Source: Theocolax elegans
Taxonomy: Eukaryota; Arthropoda; Insecta; Hymenoptera; Cerocephalidae
Assembly (NCBI GenBank): GCA_026168455.1
Contig: CM047425.1
Coordinates: 26,033,058 to 26,097,057, forward strand
Direction of reading: 5' to 3'
DNA: 64,000 nucleotides
Shown: piece after piece, positions 42,893-53,701 of the stretch
How the letters are laid out: every line of letters begins with the position of its first letter
Position numbering within the stretch: position 1 is the first letter of the stretch
Position numbers and translations under genes: made by a program
Notes under the pieces: generated by a model
Told to the model about the DNA's origin: nothing
The model's input: the letters and a program-made list of their open reading frames with translations, nothing else
Databases searched by the model: none

Positions 42893-43179
42893 TATCGGGC
42901 TTTGCGGACCAATATCCTTTATTAAGCAAGGCTTATAATACTCTTCGTCCACTATGGTTCGTGGAAGTCCCAGAGTAAGCCTTTCCAAAAATTAAAAAAA
43001 TTAAAAAATTGGCGTTTCGACCAAGGATCCCTAGGTTTGGTCTCCTCAGTAAGGAACTAGAGACCTTCCTTAGACGCCCGTCACAGATGGAAAACGACGT
43101 CAAATGGATGTTAATGCGGCTATACTTATGCCTTGTACTGCTTAATAAAGCATATTGGTTCGCAAAGCCCGATAAATGT
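42893..43179 (-). mobile_element. Ribozyme-bearing TIR element, copy B (287 bp)
   Basis: 39-bp terminal inverted repeats with two mismatches, starting ATTTATCGGGCTTTGCG and running inward to TTTATTAAGCA. Inside, read on the minus strand, come the hammerhead-like block and then a stem-loop (42930-42981; GGCTTA with TAAGCC outside, TCCAC with GTGGA inside). No ORF, so mobilised in trans if mobile at all. Confidence 0.75.
43011..43079 (-). ncRNA. Hammerhead ribozyme-like, type III, copy B
   Basis: Minus strand (43079 to 43011). Stem III GGCGU with ACGCC, cleavage-site C after GGCGU. Stem I UAAGGAA with UUCCUUA (7 bp), then CUGAGGA. Stem II GACCAA with UUGGUC (6 bp), then GAAA. Loop I GGUCUCUAG can pair with CUAGGGAUC in loop II through 7 Watson-Crick and 2 wobble pairs. 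Every invariant core nucleotide of the hammerhead is present. Stem III is open, hence type III. Confidence 0.8.
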
Positions 43180-43329
43180 TATACATCGAAATAATCTTAA
43201 GCGAACGATAAATTTTCTATTTTCCTAAAATTTGCGACTTCGGGTGAAAACACGTCGCACTCTGGTTGGTTGGAGTTCTTATCACTAAGGGGATCCGACT
43301 GTTCTCCCTACCCGCTAGTGAAGCAGTCT

Positions 43330-43600
43330 AGTACAAGGCGTAAGTATGTACATCCATTTGTCGTTGCTTTCCATCTGCGACGGGCGTCTAAGAAAGACCT
43401 CTACCTCCTTACTGAGGAGACCAAAGATTGAAAGCCGTGGTCGAAACGCCAAGTTTTTAATTTTTGGAAAGGCTTACTCTGGGACTTCCACCAACCATAG
43501 TTGGTGTTTCATACATCTCGCCAAAGTTACGATGCCTCGTTACGATCTGTGTGCTTTCCTACTTATTGGAAGCAGGCTTTATTACTCTCTTTGGTAAAAG
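43330..43600 (+). mobile_element. Ribozyme-bearing small element, copy C
   Basis: Inverted relative to copy B. The left part matches the reverse complement of the B end (CAAGGCG, TACATCCATTTGTCGTT, CATCTGCGACGGGCG), followed by the ribozyme block and AAGGCTTACTCTGGGACTTCC. An insertion follows CCACCAACCATAGTTGG. TIRs not clear. Confidence 0.6.
43382..43450 (+). ncRNA. Hammerhead ribozyme-like, type III, copy C
   Basis: Plus strand, also 69 nt. Stem III GGCGU with ACGCC, stem I UAAG with CUUA, box CUGAGGA, stem II GACCA with UGGUC, then GAAA. The core is intact, but the loop I to loop II complementarity seen in copies A and B is lost. Confidence 0.75.
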
Positions 43601-44476
43601 CCATCATCGATAGTTTGTCGTCCAACACACGTGCTATATCTAGTGATTAATTGGTTCTTCTCTTACCTCCTGGACCACACGTAAGCTGTTGAGGACAAAT
43701 CAAGTATTTCTCTAGGTGGAAATAGTTGAGACTGACGTTCTTCTGGGTAGCGTCCTGAAGCCTTAAAACACTCAATCTGTAGATTACACTAGTTCTCGAT
43801 TAAACTAAACATGTATTCTCCATTTCACAAAACATACACTTTTTACTTTATAAGTTACGTTTATAAGTTAGTTCTATAACCACATGCATTCTCGGAAAGC
43901 TCGGAAATATGTAGTCAAAAATATGATATGGTGTTATCTTGATTATACCAGTCTAGGCGCTTATACCTTATGACCTCACTTGCTTTCAACGGGCTAGCTA
44001 ATTCCACTCTCTCAAATTTAGGGTAAAGCTTCACTTTAATCAGCTTCACTTCAGTACTCAAATTCTCACCAGGCTTTCCTCAACAAAATTCTAATCTATC
44101 ATCTTCCTCGAACAGAGACTTTCAATAGTTCTTGCCCCATTTCATCATCCAAACTGTTAAATATGTTCGACCCATATTCATTGGATTCCTCTAATTTAGG
44201 CTACTTTTGATCAAAATTTGATTTTTACCTACTTGAACTAAACCAGTTACTTTTTAATTAAATAGATATTATTAAGAGAAAACTATGCGCTTCACAGTTC
44301 ATTATTTATTTATTTAGTTCTCCATCACTCTGAAATTTAGTCTCGTCAGAAAAATGAACATAACTAAAACAAATATGGTTCATTCTCTATCCTAGGCAAA
44401 GCCCATTGGCAAAACTCAATTCGCTATTGAAAGTGTTTTTGTTCCATCTTTTGACCAACGTTATGTGATAGGCATG
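43601..44476. other. Unassigned
   Basis: No supported frame, RNA motif or repeat end. Confidence 0.4.
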
Positions 44477-44770
44477 TTACCGAAAGGAGTCCATTATTCT
44501 CAAAAAAGTCGATCTCGATATGCCTATTTCCCTTTCAACTCGTCGAGAACTTATTTGCGGGTCAAGATAAGCGGCAGCAAGAACAGCAACAACACGTGGA
44601 TCTTTCTCATTATATTCATGTCGTTTGCGTTGACGGACCATATGACCTCCACAAGCTCTTTTAGTCAGGAAAACGGGTAGCGTGAAGTCTTGCTGCAGCT
44701 CGAAAATATTATGACTTTCTCGTAAAATCATTATCATATCCAGAATCTCGTTTAGTTGATAATCAGCCAT
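44477..44770 (-). pseudogene. Transposase N-terminus (HTH, DUF4817-like)
   Basis: A 98-residue frame from MADYQLNEILDMIMILRESHN, with a second region EKDPRVVAVLAAAYLDPQISSRRVEREIGISRSTFLRIM that reads as a helix-turn-helix. This start is typical of the DUF4817-type transposases (IS630-Tc1-mariner relatives) common in insects. The DDE catalytic part is missing. Confidence 0.6.
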
Positions 44771-45117
44771 GTGTAGAGATAATTTTATGCACTTTTACTT
44801 TTTTAAAAAGTTTTGAAGGAAAAATCAAAAAGTATTAACAGTGTCAATATTATTCAATTTTTTTTTCTCATGAGTTTCAAACGTTTCGATCGAAATTTTA
44901 TTATCTACATTTTATTTTAAGTAGGGTAATCAGCCAAATGCAATTTTTTAAAAACAATTTATAAAATTTTATGAAAATTCTCTAAAAATTATTACTCGGG
45001 TGTTTCGGGGTTGCTGATTAAGATTCAGGGATCAGTTTTTGAAAATTCGAAGATGGCGGACCCTGGACAGTCGGTAAAACAGCTTATTTTTAACAAGTTG
45101 ATGAAATTACAATGGCA

Positions 45118-45201
45118 GATGGATGGAACGAGGGGGTCCAATTGAATGGCCAGCTTGTTCACCAGATCTAACGTCTCCAGATTTTTTAACAGTTAACTAT
45201 C
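45118..45201 (+). pseudogene. Transposase C-terminal scrap, opposite strand
   Basis: Plus-strand WMERGGPIEWPACSPDLTSPDFF matches the last catalytic block of DDE_3-type transposases of the same family as the minus-strand N-terminus at 44477-44770. Confidence 0.6.
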
Positions 45202-46139
45202 AATTGATTTTGTGAAAGTCGCAAAAGTCAGCTTCCAGTACCATTTTGGGAGCAAGTTTTACCCGCTCTATCCCATTCCAAAACGCAAAGTAGAGATTTT
45301 AATTAACATAAAATAACTCTGACCTTCAAAGGATCTTGAAAATGAAGTTAAAGGTTAAAACCAATTCCGTCAAAAGATGTCCCCATCGTTCTTTGCAACT
45401 TTTTACTGAATTATTTTTTCATAACTAGCGTAGATTCCAAAAAATTTGGGTGGGGCGATTAAAATGGGTCACCGTGTTGAGATAAACATAGAATTCATGC
45501 AACTTAGGACTCATCCAAACCTCTCCCTAAAATGTATGTATGGATGTGTGTATGTATGAAATCCTGTGATTAAAATAACTCTGCTAATTTTTAATCGATG
45601 GTGCTGAAATTTACAGGGTATATTTGTTATAATTATAGAAGTCTGTGGTCCTGTTTTCAGCTGTATCGCTCATAGATTGCTAAAGATATGATGCATTTTA
45701 CAATTTTGTGAATTTGGTTTATGCACATGGTCTCCAAAAATAATAATAATGAATGTTTCCTATGCAATACTTTCCGATTCGAGCAATATTTTTAAAGATA
45801 CGTTCATGAAAACTATGCATGTAAACAAGTCAATCAAAAAATTCAATTCTACTGATTTGGCTAAAATTTATTTTTATAGTAACTTCTAACTATTACTGTC
45901 GTTTATTTTTTAAAACATTTAACGATCGTGCCTGGAATGTAAAAGCTTATAGCTTTACATATTTCAGTCCATCCAGTTACTAACTTCAGAAATAGAAAGA
46001 TTGGTTGGAAATAAGGAGTCTTTATATTCAAAATCGCGAGGCATTTTTATAGATAATGAAATTTGCTGCACTTTTTTCTAGTCTATCCTTTAAATAATTT
46101 ATTTCTTTTGTCAAATTTTGCACGGTATACCCGCTTTAA
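45202..46139. other. Unassigned
   Basis: A GTATGTATGGATGTGTGTATG microsatellite-like patch lies near 45535. No frame of note. Confidence 0.4.
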
Positions 46140-46865
46140 TTGCAGCTTTGAGCTCTTTCCGCTTTTCCTCGTAGGCAGCGGTTAGTTCTTGGTACCGCGG
46201 CTCGTTCCGAGCTATCTGGTGCAGTCGCCGAGTCCGCAGATACTCATGGCGTATATTTGCGATTTTCTTATTCTATCAGTAAACAGGTGGATGGCCACGG
46301 GGATGGATTTTCCGGCCATAGAGACGTCGCAAGCCGCTGTTATGGCACGCGTGAGTTCCTCGGCTCGTTCTTCCGGTGTTCCTTTGACAGCAACTTCTGC
46401 TATGGAGTATAGGAACATTTCCCGGTCGAAGGTAGACGGTACCCATCTGTTATATTGGAAGCTTTTGTTCCGACCTGTTGTCCTGTTAGTTGTCGCTTAA
46501 AGCTGATACACGAGTGCTTGATGGTCGCTTCTCGTGTACCGATCACTAACTTTCCAGGTAAACCCTCCCTTCATCAATCTAGGATCGATGAAAGTTAGAT
46601 CTATTATAGACGGCCCCCTCCCGCCTTGGTATATTGCAAAGGCCTCGAAGAGTGTACCACCACGTGTGTTGGTTTTCGTACTGCCCCACTCTGTCGCCCA
46701 AGCATTAAAATCCCCTCCGATTACTATTGGTGATCGAGAGGACCTCGCACTGGTGACGATGACATCAAGGGATCCCAGAAAGTCGTCGATGTTATCACTG
46801 GGTGGTGCCCTTGTGCATACAGAAACTCTTGAGCAACACCTTCGTTTTGATCTTACTATCGGCAA
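46140..46865 (-). pseudogene. R1-like LINE endonuclease fragment
   Basis: Minus strand. The endonuclease C-terminal half shows IVIGGDFNAWATEWGS, then GPSIIDLTFIDPRLM and DRYTRSDHQALVY. The next frame (46212-46418) is the linker toward RT. GDFNAW and SDH are active-site motifs of the AP-like endonuclease, and the EWGS context resembles R1-clade elements. Both ends are truncated. Confidence 0.8.
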
Positions 46866-47268
46866 TTCCGCTTAAGCATGTATTGGCTTTGAATAATATT
46901 TTAGACTCTACGTATCGGTCTCTTTTTCATTCGAAATGTTCGTAAATTAATCTGTTCCTTAGATCTATAAATTAATTTTATTCTACACTACGCAATACTT
47001 TTTTTACGAAAAATAATAATATAATTTTCGTCGGGACGCTACAGTTGGAAAATTATAATATTGCCGGATACCTCGCTGGTTACGAGAGAGAGAAAATATA
47101 GATCTATTATTAGATTGAGGGAGATAGAAAATCGAAGAAGAAGTCTGGCGTGGTTCTGAAAATGGATCCTCGCTATTCTGATTCTATCGGTTATCGTGAG
47201 CATAGTTTTTCTTTTCGTTTTATTTATTTTAATAGTTAGAATATTGTTTAGGTAGTATAAGTTTTAAG

Positions 47269-47307
<39 letters not shown>

Positions 47308-47351
47308 TCCATATACCTAAAGAGAGGTAATATATATTTATTTGATCATTA
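46866..47351. other. Unassigned; contains an (AT)n microsatellite
   Basis: A pure (AT)n tract at about 47270-47303 is the only feature seen. Confidence 0.6.
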
Positions 47352-47705
47352 TTATATTGAATGTATTGATTGTATTACAATTGGTGAGTCCAATAAAGCC
47401 GTGTGAGTACTGTGACCCCGGCAAAAGCCTGCTTGTCTTTCAATAATTAAGGTATTTTTGTTTAGATATTCAGTAAGCTGTTCATGAACTAATTTCTCAA
47501 TAACTTTACAAAGAAAAGGGATTTTCTCCAGAAATTCGGGAAATAACCAGTTGAGAGACAAAGATTCATGATCTCCACTAGACGATGTGCTATCAGGGGA
47601 GCCAAAGCTTCAGCATGAAAGCAGAAACTCCATCATAGCCCTTCACCTTAGATGTGGTTTTGGAAATAGCATCTAGAATATTGTGAGAGGTAACAGGAGT
47701 AAAAT
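47352..47705 (-). pseudogene. LINE RT N-terminal fragment
   Basis: Minus-strand frames read VKGYDG-like and LPEFLEKIPF, then CKVIEKLVHEQLTEYLNKN and QAGFCRGHSTHTALL, the region before motif A in Jockey/CR1-type RTs. Frameshifted and truncated at both ends. Confidence 0.65.
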
Positions 47706-48237
47706 GGGCCGCCACTAGTTCTTGGGCCCGAACCCGGCTTAGCCAGCATGGGAGGCTGCCCTTTACAGTAATAAACGTCGGAAACGGCGCAAATCTCGCT
47801 TCTCGTAGTAGTGCCGACTGGCGATCGGATGGGACCTTGCTGCGAGTCGTGGGGGAGGAACGATCGATACCACCGGACTGTAGGGAAGCTAAGTTATCGG
47901 GACTGCTTAGGACGGACCGTGCAAGCCACCGCCTGGTAACTATCTGACCACTTTACATAAACACACATATATAGGGGGGACGGGGATTAATAAAAAATAT
48001 AATAATGGAAAGTTGTATTAAAATTGCAGGTACTAGAGTGCTGCCTGCGCCATCCGACTCAGGAGAGTCACGGGGGCTTCCCAGCTCCCCCATCAGCCGG
48101 TAGGTAACCTGGCTGGCGTGGCGGAAACTGTTACAAGAAATCTCACACGACACATCGGAGGGTCGCCAACTAGCTGAGAGGCTGCCGAGAGTAAGCTGCA
48201 CGAACAGCTGCTCAACATACGCAGTAGCCTGGCTAGG

Positions 48238-49341
48238 ATGACCGAGAGAACGAATGTCCAAGAAAATGTAAGCCGCGTAATCACAAACGGAATGAGAGAA
48301 ATAAATGAATCGGTTGAAGTCGCGATGTACAAATTGCAACGTATGAAACTGCTCCGCAAATCGACGATTACAAACGCTGACGTGTGCATGGCTAAAGTTA
48401 CTCCTCAGCAACAACAGAAACGGAAACGCGTAAATCAGACCCCTACGCCTGAACAAGCTACCGTTCATCACAAAGACGCAGCCCAGATAGAAAGTTTGTC
48501 GACGGTCGTCAAAAAAAGAAAAAAAGAGGACGGACGCAATCAACCCACGAGCGGACACGCAACCTGGGCCATCTACTGTCCACCAAAGTCGTCAATCGAA
48601 TCGGCCAAATCCTAAACAGGGAAGAGGCACGATCCTGATCAAACCGGCGGAGGGACAGACGTACGCAAATGTCTTACAGACCATACGTCTGAAGGTGGAT
48701 CCCGCGAAGACAAAGACGGACGTGCGACAGATCCGCAAAACGAAAGAGGGTGGAGTTCTGCTATGACTCGGTAAACAAGAGTCGCGGCAGGATTTCCAAC
48801 GGACCTTACTGTCGCCCTCGGAGAAAGTGCCCAGGTAAAAGATCTGACAGCTACGACAACGCTAGAGTTCCTTGACCTGGACTGCATTACAAGCGACAGC
48901 GACGTAAAAGACGCGATTAACCAGGAACTCGGGACAATCGCAGAACGTAGGGTCCATGTCTTTGGGTCTAACTCTCGAGGCCTGGCCCTTGCAGTATGCG
49001 ATTTTGACGCAAGGGACGCGACCGAGATCCTCAAAAAAGGAAGAATAAAAATCGGTTGGGTTAACTGCCGCGTGAGACCTAGGCATCGTGTACCTAGGTG
49101 CCACAAATGTCTCGGATACGGGCATATCAAAAAGGACTGTAAAGGACCGGACAGACACCGGTGCTGCTGGCGATGTGGCCGAGAGGGGCACGATGCACAG
49201 GCGTGCAAAAACACACCTGAGTGCTTCCTCTGTCCCAAGAAGGACAACAAGAGCCTCGCACACGTCGCTGATTCAGGCGCGTGTGCAGCATTTAAGGCAG
49301 CACTGACGGCGACGAAGACAAAGACAATAAAATGCCGGTAA
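48238..49341 (+). pseudogene. R1-like ORF1 (gag-like)
   Basis: First piece 48238-48615 (basic, Gln-rich). The second, running to 49341, has lost its frame once or twice near 48650-48840. The C-terminus carries three zinc knuckles: CHKCLGYGHIKKDC, CWRCGREGHDAQAC, and a longer one beginning CFLCPKKDNKSLAH. It would bind element RNA. The stop TAA at 49339-49341 overlaps the ORF2 start. Confidence 0.8.
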
Positions 49342-51833
49342 CTGTTCTCCAATGCAATATCAATCGGAGTAGCGTGGCAGACGCGCTGCTCCCTCAGATT
49401 GCGGCGGAGCTGGACGCAAACATCCTCGTCATCAGCGAACAGTATCGGGATTTAACACCGCCGAACTGGCTCGCCAGCAGCACGAGTACAGCAGCATTAT
49501 GGGTGCGCGGGGAATGGGCAACGCGGATCATTGCGCCGTGAGAGACGTCCCTGGCAACAAAATCGTGGCGGGCGACTTTAACGCACGCGCGATAGAGTGG
49601 AGGATGCCCGAGACGAACAGACGCGGACGGCTGCTGTTCGAGATGGCCGCAAGGCTTGAACTGACAATTGCAAATGAGGGAAACACGCCGACGTACAGAC
49701 GACCCGGCTTCGGGGACTCTGTGCCCGATGTGACCCTTTTTTCGGACAGGATGACACAAAGACTGAGGGCATGGAGAGTGATCGAAGACTACTTAGCCAG
49801 CGATCACCAGTACATCACCTTCGGCCTTATAGACGAATCGCGTACGAGTAGTACTCGGGTAACTCGTCCCCCTCGTATGGACGTGAGACGGATAGACTTA
49901 GACAAACTCGACAGACAAATGACGCGCGGGGAACCACTGTCACACGTGGTACCTCGCGGAATGACTAATCGCGACAAGGCTGAAGCGCTTGTCGGGGAAA
50001 CAACTCAGTTTCTTCAACAATTGTGTGAAGCCTCTATGCCGCGGAAACGTTACGCACGCAACAAGCGAGAGACATACTGGTGGACAGCCGAGATCGCTGA
50101 CATCCGACGTAGTTGCCTAGCACTTAGACGGAAGGCCCAACGGGCTCGCGACCGACAAACCGCACTAATTCCCTCCGAAGAATACAGACAGAGTAGGAGG
50201 CGTTTGCGGTACGCCATAAATAACAGCAAAAAAGAGTGCTGGCAAAGACTGACGGACGAAGTGGACTCGGATCCCTAGGGCGCGGGTTACAAGATCGTGA
50301 CTCACCAACTGGGGAGATGAGTTCCGCCGATAACTAAGGACGCAGAGACGATGGACAAGATCGTCGACGGTCTCTTTCCAACTCATCCCGTGAGGAGGGA
50401 GGCTTCTACAGTCGATAAAGGACGCAGGAGACTTATCAGACCGACAGCACGGGTTTTGAAAAGGGCGCTCAACCATCGGAGCGATAACCTTTGTGAAAAC
50501 CATCTTCGACAAGCATAACACCAGGTGCCATGCAACCAGGCGGTCTTACTGGCTACGTTGGACGTTAGGAACGCCTTCAATTCGGCGAGGTGGGTGGATA
50601 TCCTGGAAGCGCTGGAAACAGCATTCCGGGTGCCCGACTATCTTCTCCGGGTTGTAAGGGACTACCTGAGGGACCGACGACTCACATTCGAGACCACTGA
50701 CGGACGAAAAGACAGACGAATAACTGCAGGAGTCGCCCAGGGATCCATTCTGGGGCCAGACTTCTGAAACGTACTGTATGACAGTCTTCTCCGAATGGAG
50801 ATGCCGATGGACACATTCCTCGTCGCTTACGCTGATGACGTTGCGGCCATTATCGTGGCCCGTGACACACACCTGATTCAGCTAAAGCTGAACCAGGTTA
50901 TGCGGCGGATGACTGAATGGATGAAATACCACGGACTGCAAATCGCGTTACAAAAGACAAAACTTGTACTTCTAACTAGACGAAGAATCGACACGGGGAT
51001 ACCGTTGACAGTCGGACGCGAATGCGTGGTAGTCCGAGACGAGGTTAAGTATTTAGGGGGGACTTTGGATACGAAACTGAGTTTCTGGCCTCACATACGC
51101 ACGGTGACTAAAATGGCACAAGAAAAGACAAAAGCCTTGAGCAGACTCATGGCTAATACGAATGGACCGAGACCGAGCACTCGACGACTAGTAATGAGCG
51201 TTACCCACTCGATCGATGAGACGGGCGAAAGTGATGACTAGCGTACAGCGGGTGGCCGCGTTAAGAATCGCGTGCGCGTACAGAACGGTGTCCGAAAACG
51301 CCGTTCTTGTTATCGCGGGCATAATTCTGATCGACCTACTCGCGACGGAACGAAAGCGCATATACGATCGAAGCGCGGACACGGGACGGGTCGACGCTGC
51401 GACAGACGAACGTACGAAAACAATGCCACTCTGGCAAACACGGTGGACAAATACCCAACAGGCGCGATGGACACGTAGACTTATCCCTGCGGTTGCTCCG
51501 TGGAAGGGAAGAAAGCACCGTGAGGTAGATTTCTATCTCACCCAATTTTTCTCTGGACACGGATACTTCCGCGGCTATCTACACAAGATAGGCAGACTTG
51601 CTTCACCTGAATGTAAGTACTGCGGATGGGTCTATGATGACGCTGATCATACGTTCTTCGCCTGCAGGCGATGGGCAGGTCAACGTCATCGACTTGAAAT
51701 GGACATAGAAGCGATCACGCCGGAAAACGTGACGAGACTCATGACGACGAACGCGGACAACTGGCGATTGATCGCTACATACGTTGTGAATGTTCTGCGG
51801 AGCAAAAAAGCAGATGGATATCTGATAGATTGA
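49332..51833 (+). pseudogene. R1-like ORF2: endonuclease, RT, C-terminal zinc motif
   Basis: Starts MPVTVLQCNINRS at an ATG inside the last codons of ORF1. The endonuclease is internally deleted (frame break near 49541) and resumes at IVAGDFNARAIEW and SDHQYI. The RT has LLATLDVRNAFNSARW, GVAQGSILGP and VAYADDVAAI, with a stop at 50765 and other breaks. The C-terminal cysteine motif CKYCGWVYDDADHTFFAC is at about 51614-51667. The frame ends at 51833. Confidence 0.85.
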
Positions 51834-52076
51834 GCGAATGTGATTCGAGAATAAACGAGTAAAAGAATGAATGTGTTTTTTGGACACGCAAGGACAGCCG
51901 CCCAGTCTGAAGTAATGTGAATAACATATGTGGGTTTAGTGGGTATTAGTAGTTTGCTCCTACTGAGTCCCACACTCGGTGGACTGTCTGCTCTTGCGAG
52001 GGGGTGGATAGTTTGCCGGTTGTGCGTAAAATGTCATTACCACAGACTCCAAAAAAAAAAAACAGGAGTTAAATGG

Positions 52077-52960
52077 AATGAAATTTGAGGATAAGATGGA
52101 GGTAAAATGTTTGACGATGAGATGAGCTAATGTAAGGGAACGAGGGTGAAACGAGAAACCAAATATTTTCTGTATGCCACATTTTGCGCCTTAATGTTAT
52201 GTTTTATGGACGAGGTTATCCAAGATTTGGGTAAATCCTTGTTGGTGACGAGCTTTTGAGGTGTAAGTGAATTGTGCAAAATTGATGATGTGAGGTTAGG
52301 AATGAGGTTATTAGTATAAAAAGGAGATAAATGCTCAGAAGCCGCATCGTCATTCGGGAATCGGCTCACGTAGTTGAGTAGTGGGAGGGATATAGAAATA
52401 GGTGGCATGGGTGAGTTATGACTCAAGTTGTTAGCAAATGGAGGTGGTAAGGACCTAGAAGTTCAATGTAAGCAGAATAAGAATGCGATGAGACATGATC
52501 AAAAGTAGATAAAAAGAGAGAAGAAACCACCTGGAGGTCGACCTGAGCAAGGTTACGCGACCAAACTTTCTTAACAACCGGCGGTGGTTTCATAAGATTC
52601 AATGAAAGCACGATGAAGTCATGACCTGCTACAAAAAGGCATGATCGATTCGGTATATGTACAAGCAGGTGGGGGCTCACTAACAATGAAAAGATCAAGC
52701 CATGTGTGAAGTGTGAGTTGGCAAGTGAGTATGATGGGTAGGATCGGATTTAATCAGATGAAGGTTTAGTGTATCCAAACAAGACTCCAACATGGCAGAC
52801 GACCCATCTTTAGCACTCAAATTGATATTAAAATCCCCAGTGATTACAACCTGATCATAAATAGACAGAACATAGAAAATCAGCCAGAGTATCGAAAAAT
52901 TTTGATGGGTAGGCCGTTGTGAGTCTCCTATAGACCACACAGAAAAGCAAGGAGACAGTC
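52077..52960 (-). pseudogene. LINE endonuclease and linker fragment
   Basis: Minus strand, three frames in series: QVVITGDFNINLSAKDGSS with SDPTHHTHLPTHTSHM (52695-52940), SCLFVAGHDFIVLSL (52423-52698), then a pre-RT linker (52127-52426). GDFNIN and the H-bearing motifs are the AP-like endonuclease centre. Jockey/CR1-like. Confidence 0.8.
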
Positions 52961-53701
52961 GAACTATATATTTGAAAAATCATATACTCCGGAGAGTTGG
53001 AGAACTCCGGAGAGGTTGCTTAGCAATATGTGCACATGGCGGCGAAATGGGTGAGGCCATACAATTAGCCGTCCCTGCGGTTGTGTCTGAGCGGGCATAG
53101 CGACGATTGGAGCGGGCTCGAGATGGGACAAAGTGGTTCTTGTAGGTGCTGCCCCCTCCTGCGAATGGGCAAAGCAGAGGCATTTGCTAGTCAGCAACAA
53201 CGCGGCTTGTTTGTACCGAGCATAAAAGTATTACAATTTACGTGAATAAAGTAACCGCATCCAGTGCACACCTCCACGTGATCTTTCTTGATGATTTTAC
53301 GACTACATACGTAGTACGTATTGCGGGTGGAGGTTTGCATTGCCGTGAAGAAGTTGACAAAACACATGAAAATCTAAAGAAGATCCCGACAGGAAGGATG
53401 ACCCCGCAGTATAAGTGGAGACCGGTAGAGGCGCTGATATGACGAGACGCAGAAATTTTGCCGCGATCTGACTGCTAATTCACAAGAAGTGAATTCTAAC
53501 CTCCTTGATTTGCAAAATTTTCTGGAAGAAATTAAATGACTCCCGGGCGTTAAAGAGTACTTAGTAATATATCAAGCAGGAGCCGCCTCAAAGGAATCCT
53601 ATCCTTCTGCATTAAAACGTATGAAGAAAGCATGAAGCACAAAATACGTTACAAAGCATAGAGCAAACGCAACATCAACCGATCAAACCACCAGAGAGAG
53701 A
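52961..53701. other. Unassigned
   Basis: Mixed-composition sequence with short chance frames only. Confidence 0.4.

Larger units (their letters stand above)
47706..52060 (+). mobile_element. R1-like LINE, decayed, nearly full length
   Basis: Presumed 5' UTR from about 47706 (start uncertain), ORF1, ORF2, a 3' UTR of about 215 bp and a short poly(A) at 52049-52060. Overlapping ORFs and three knuckles in ORF1 suit the R1 clade. Several frameshifts and deletions. Confidence 0.8.

Noticed and set aside
48639..49352. 237-aa minus-strand ORF
   Set aside because: Antisense shadow of the zinc-knuckle ORF1 of the R1-like LINE.
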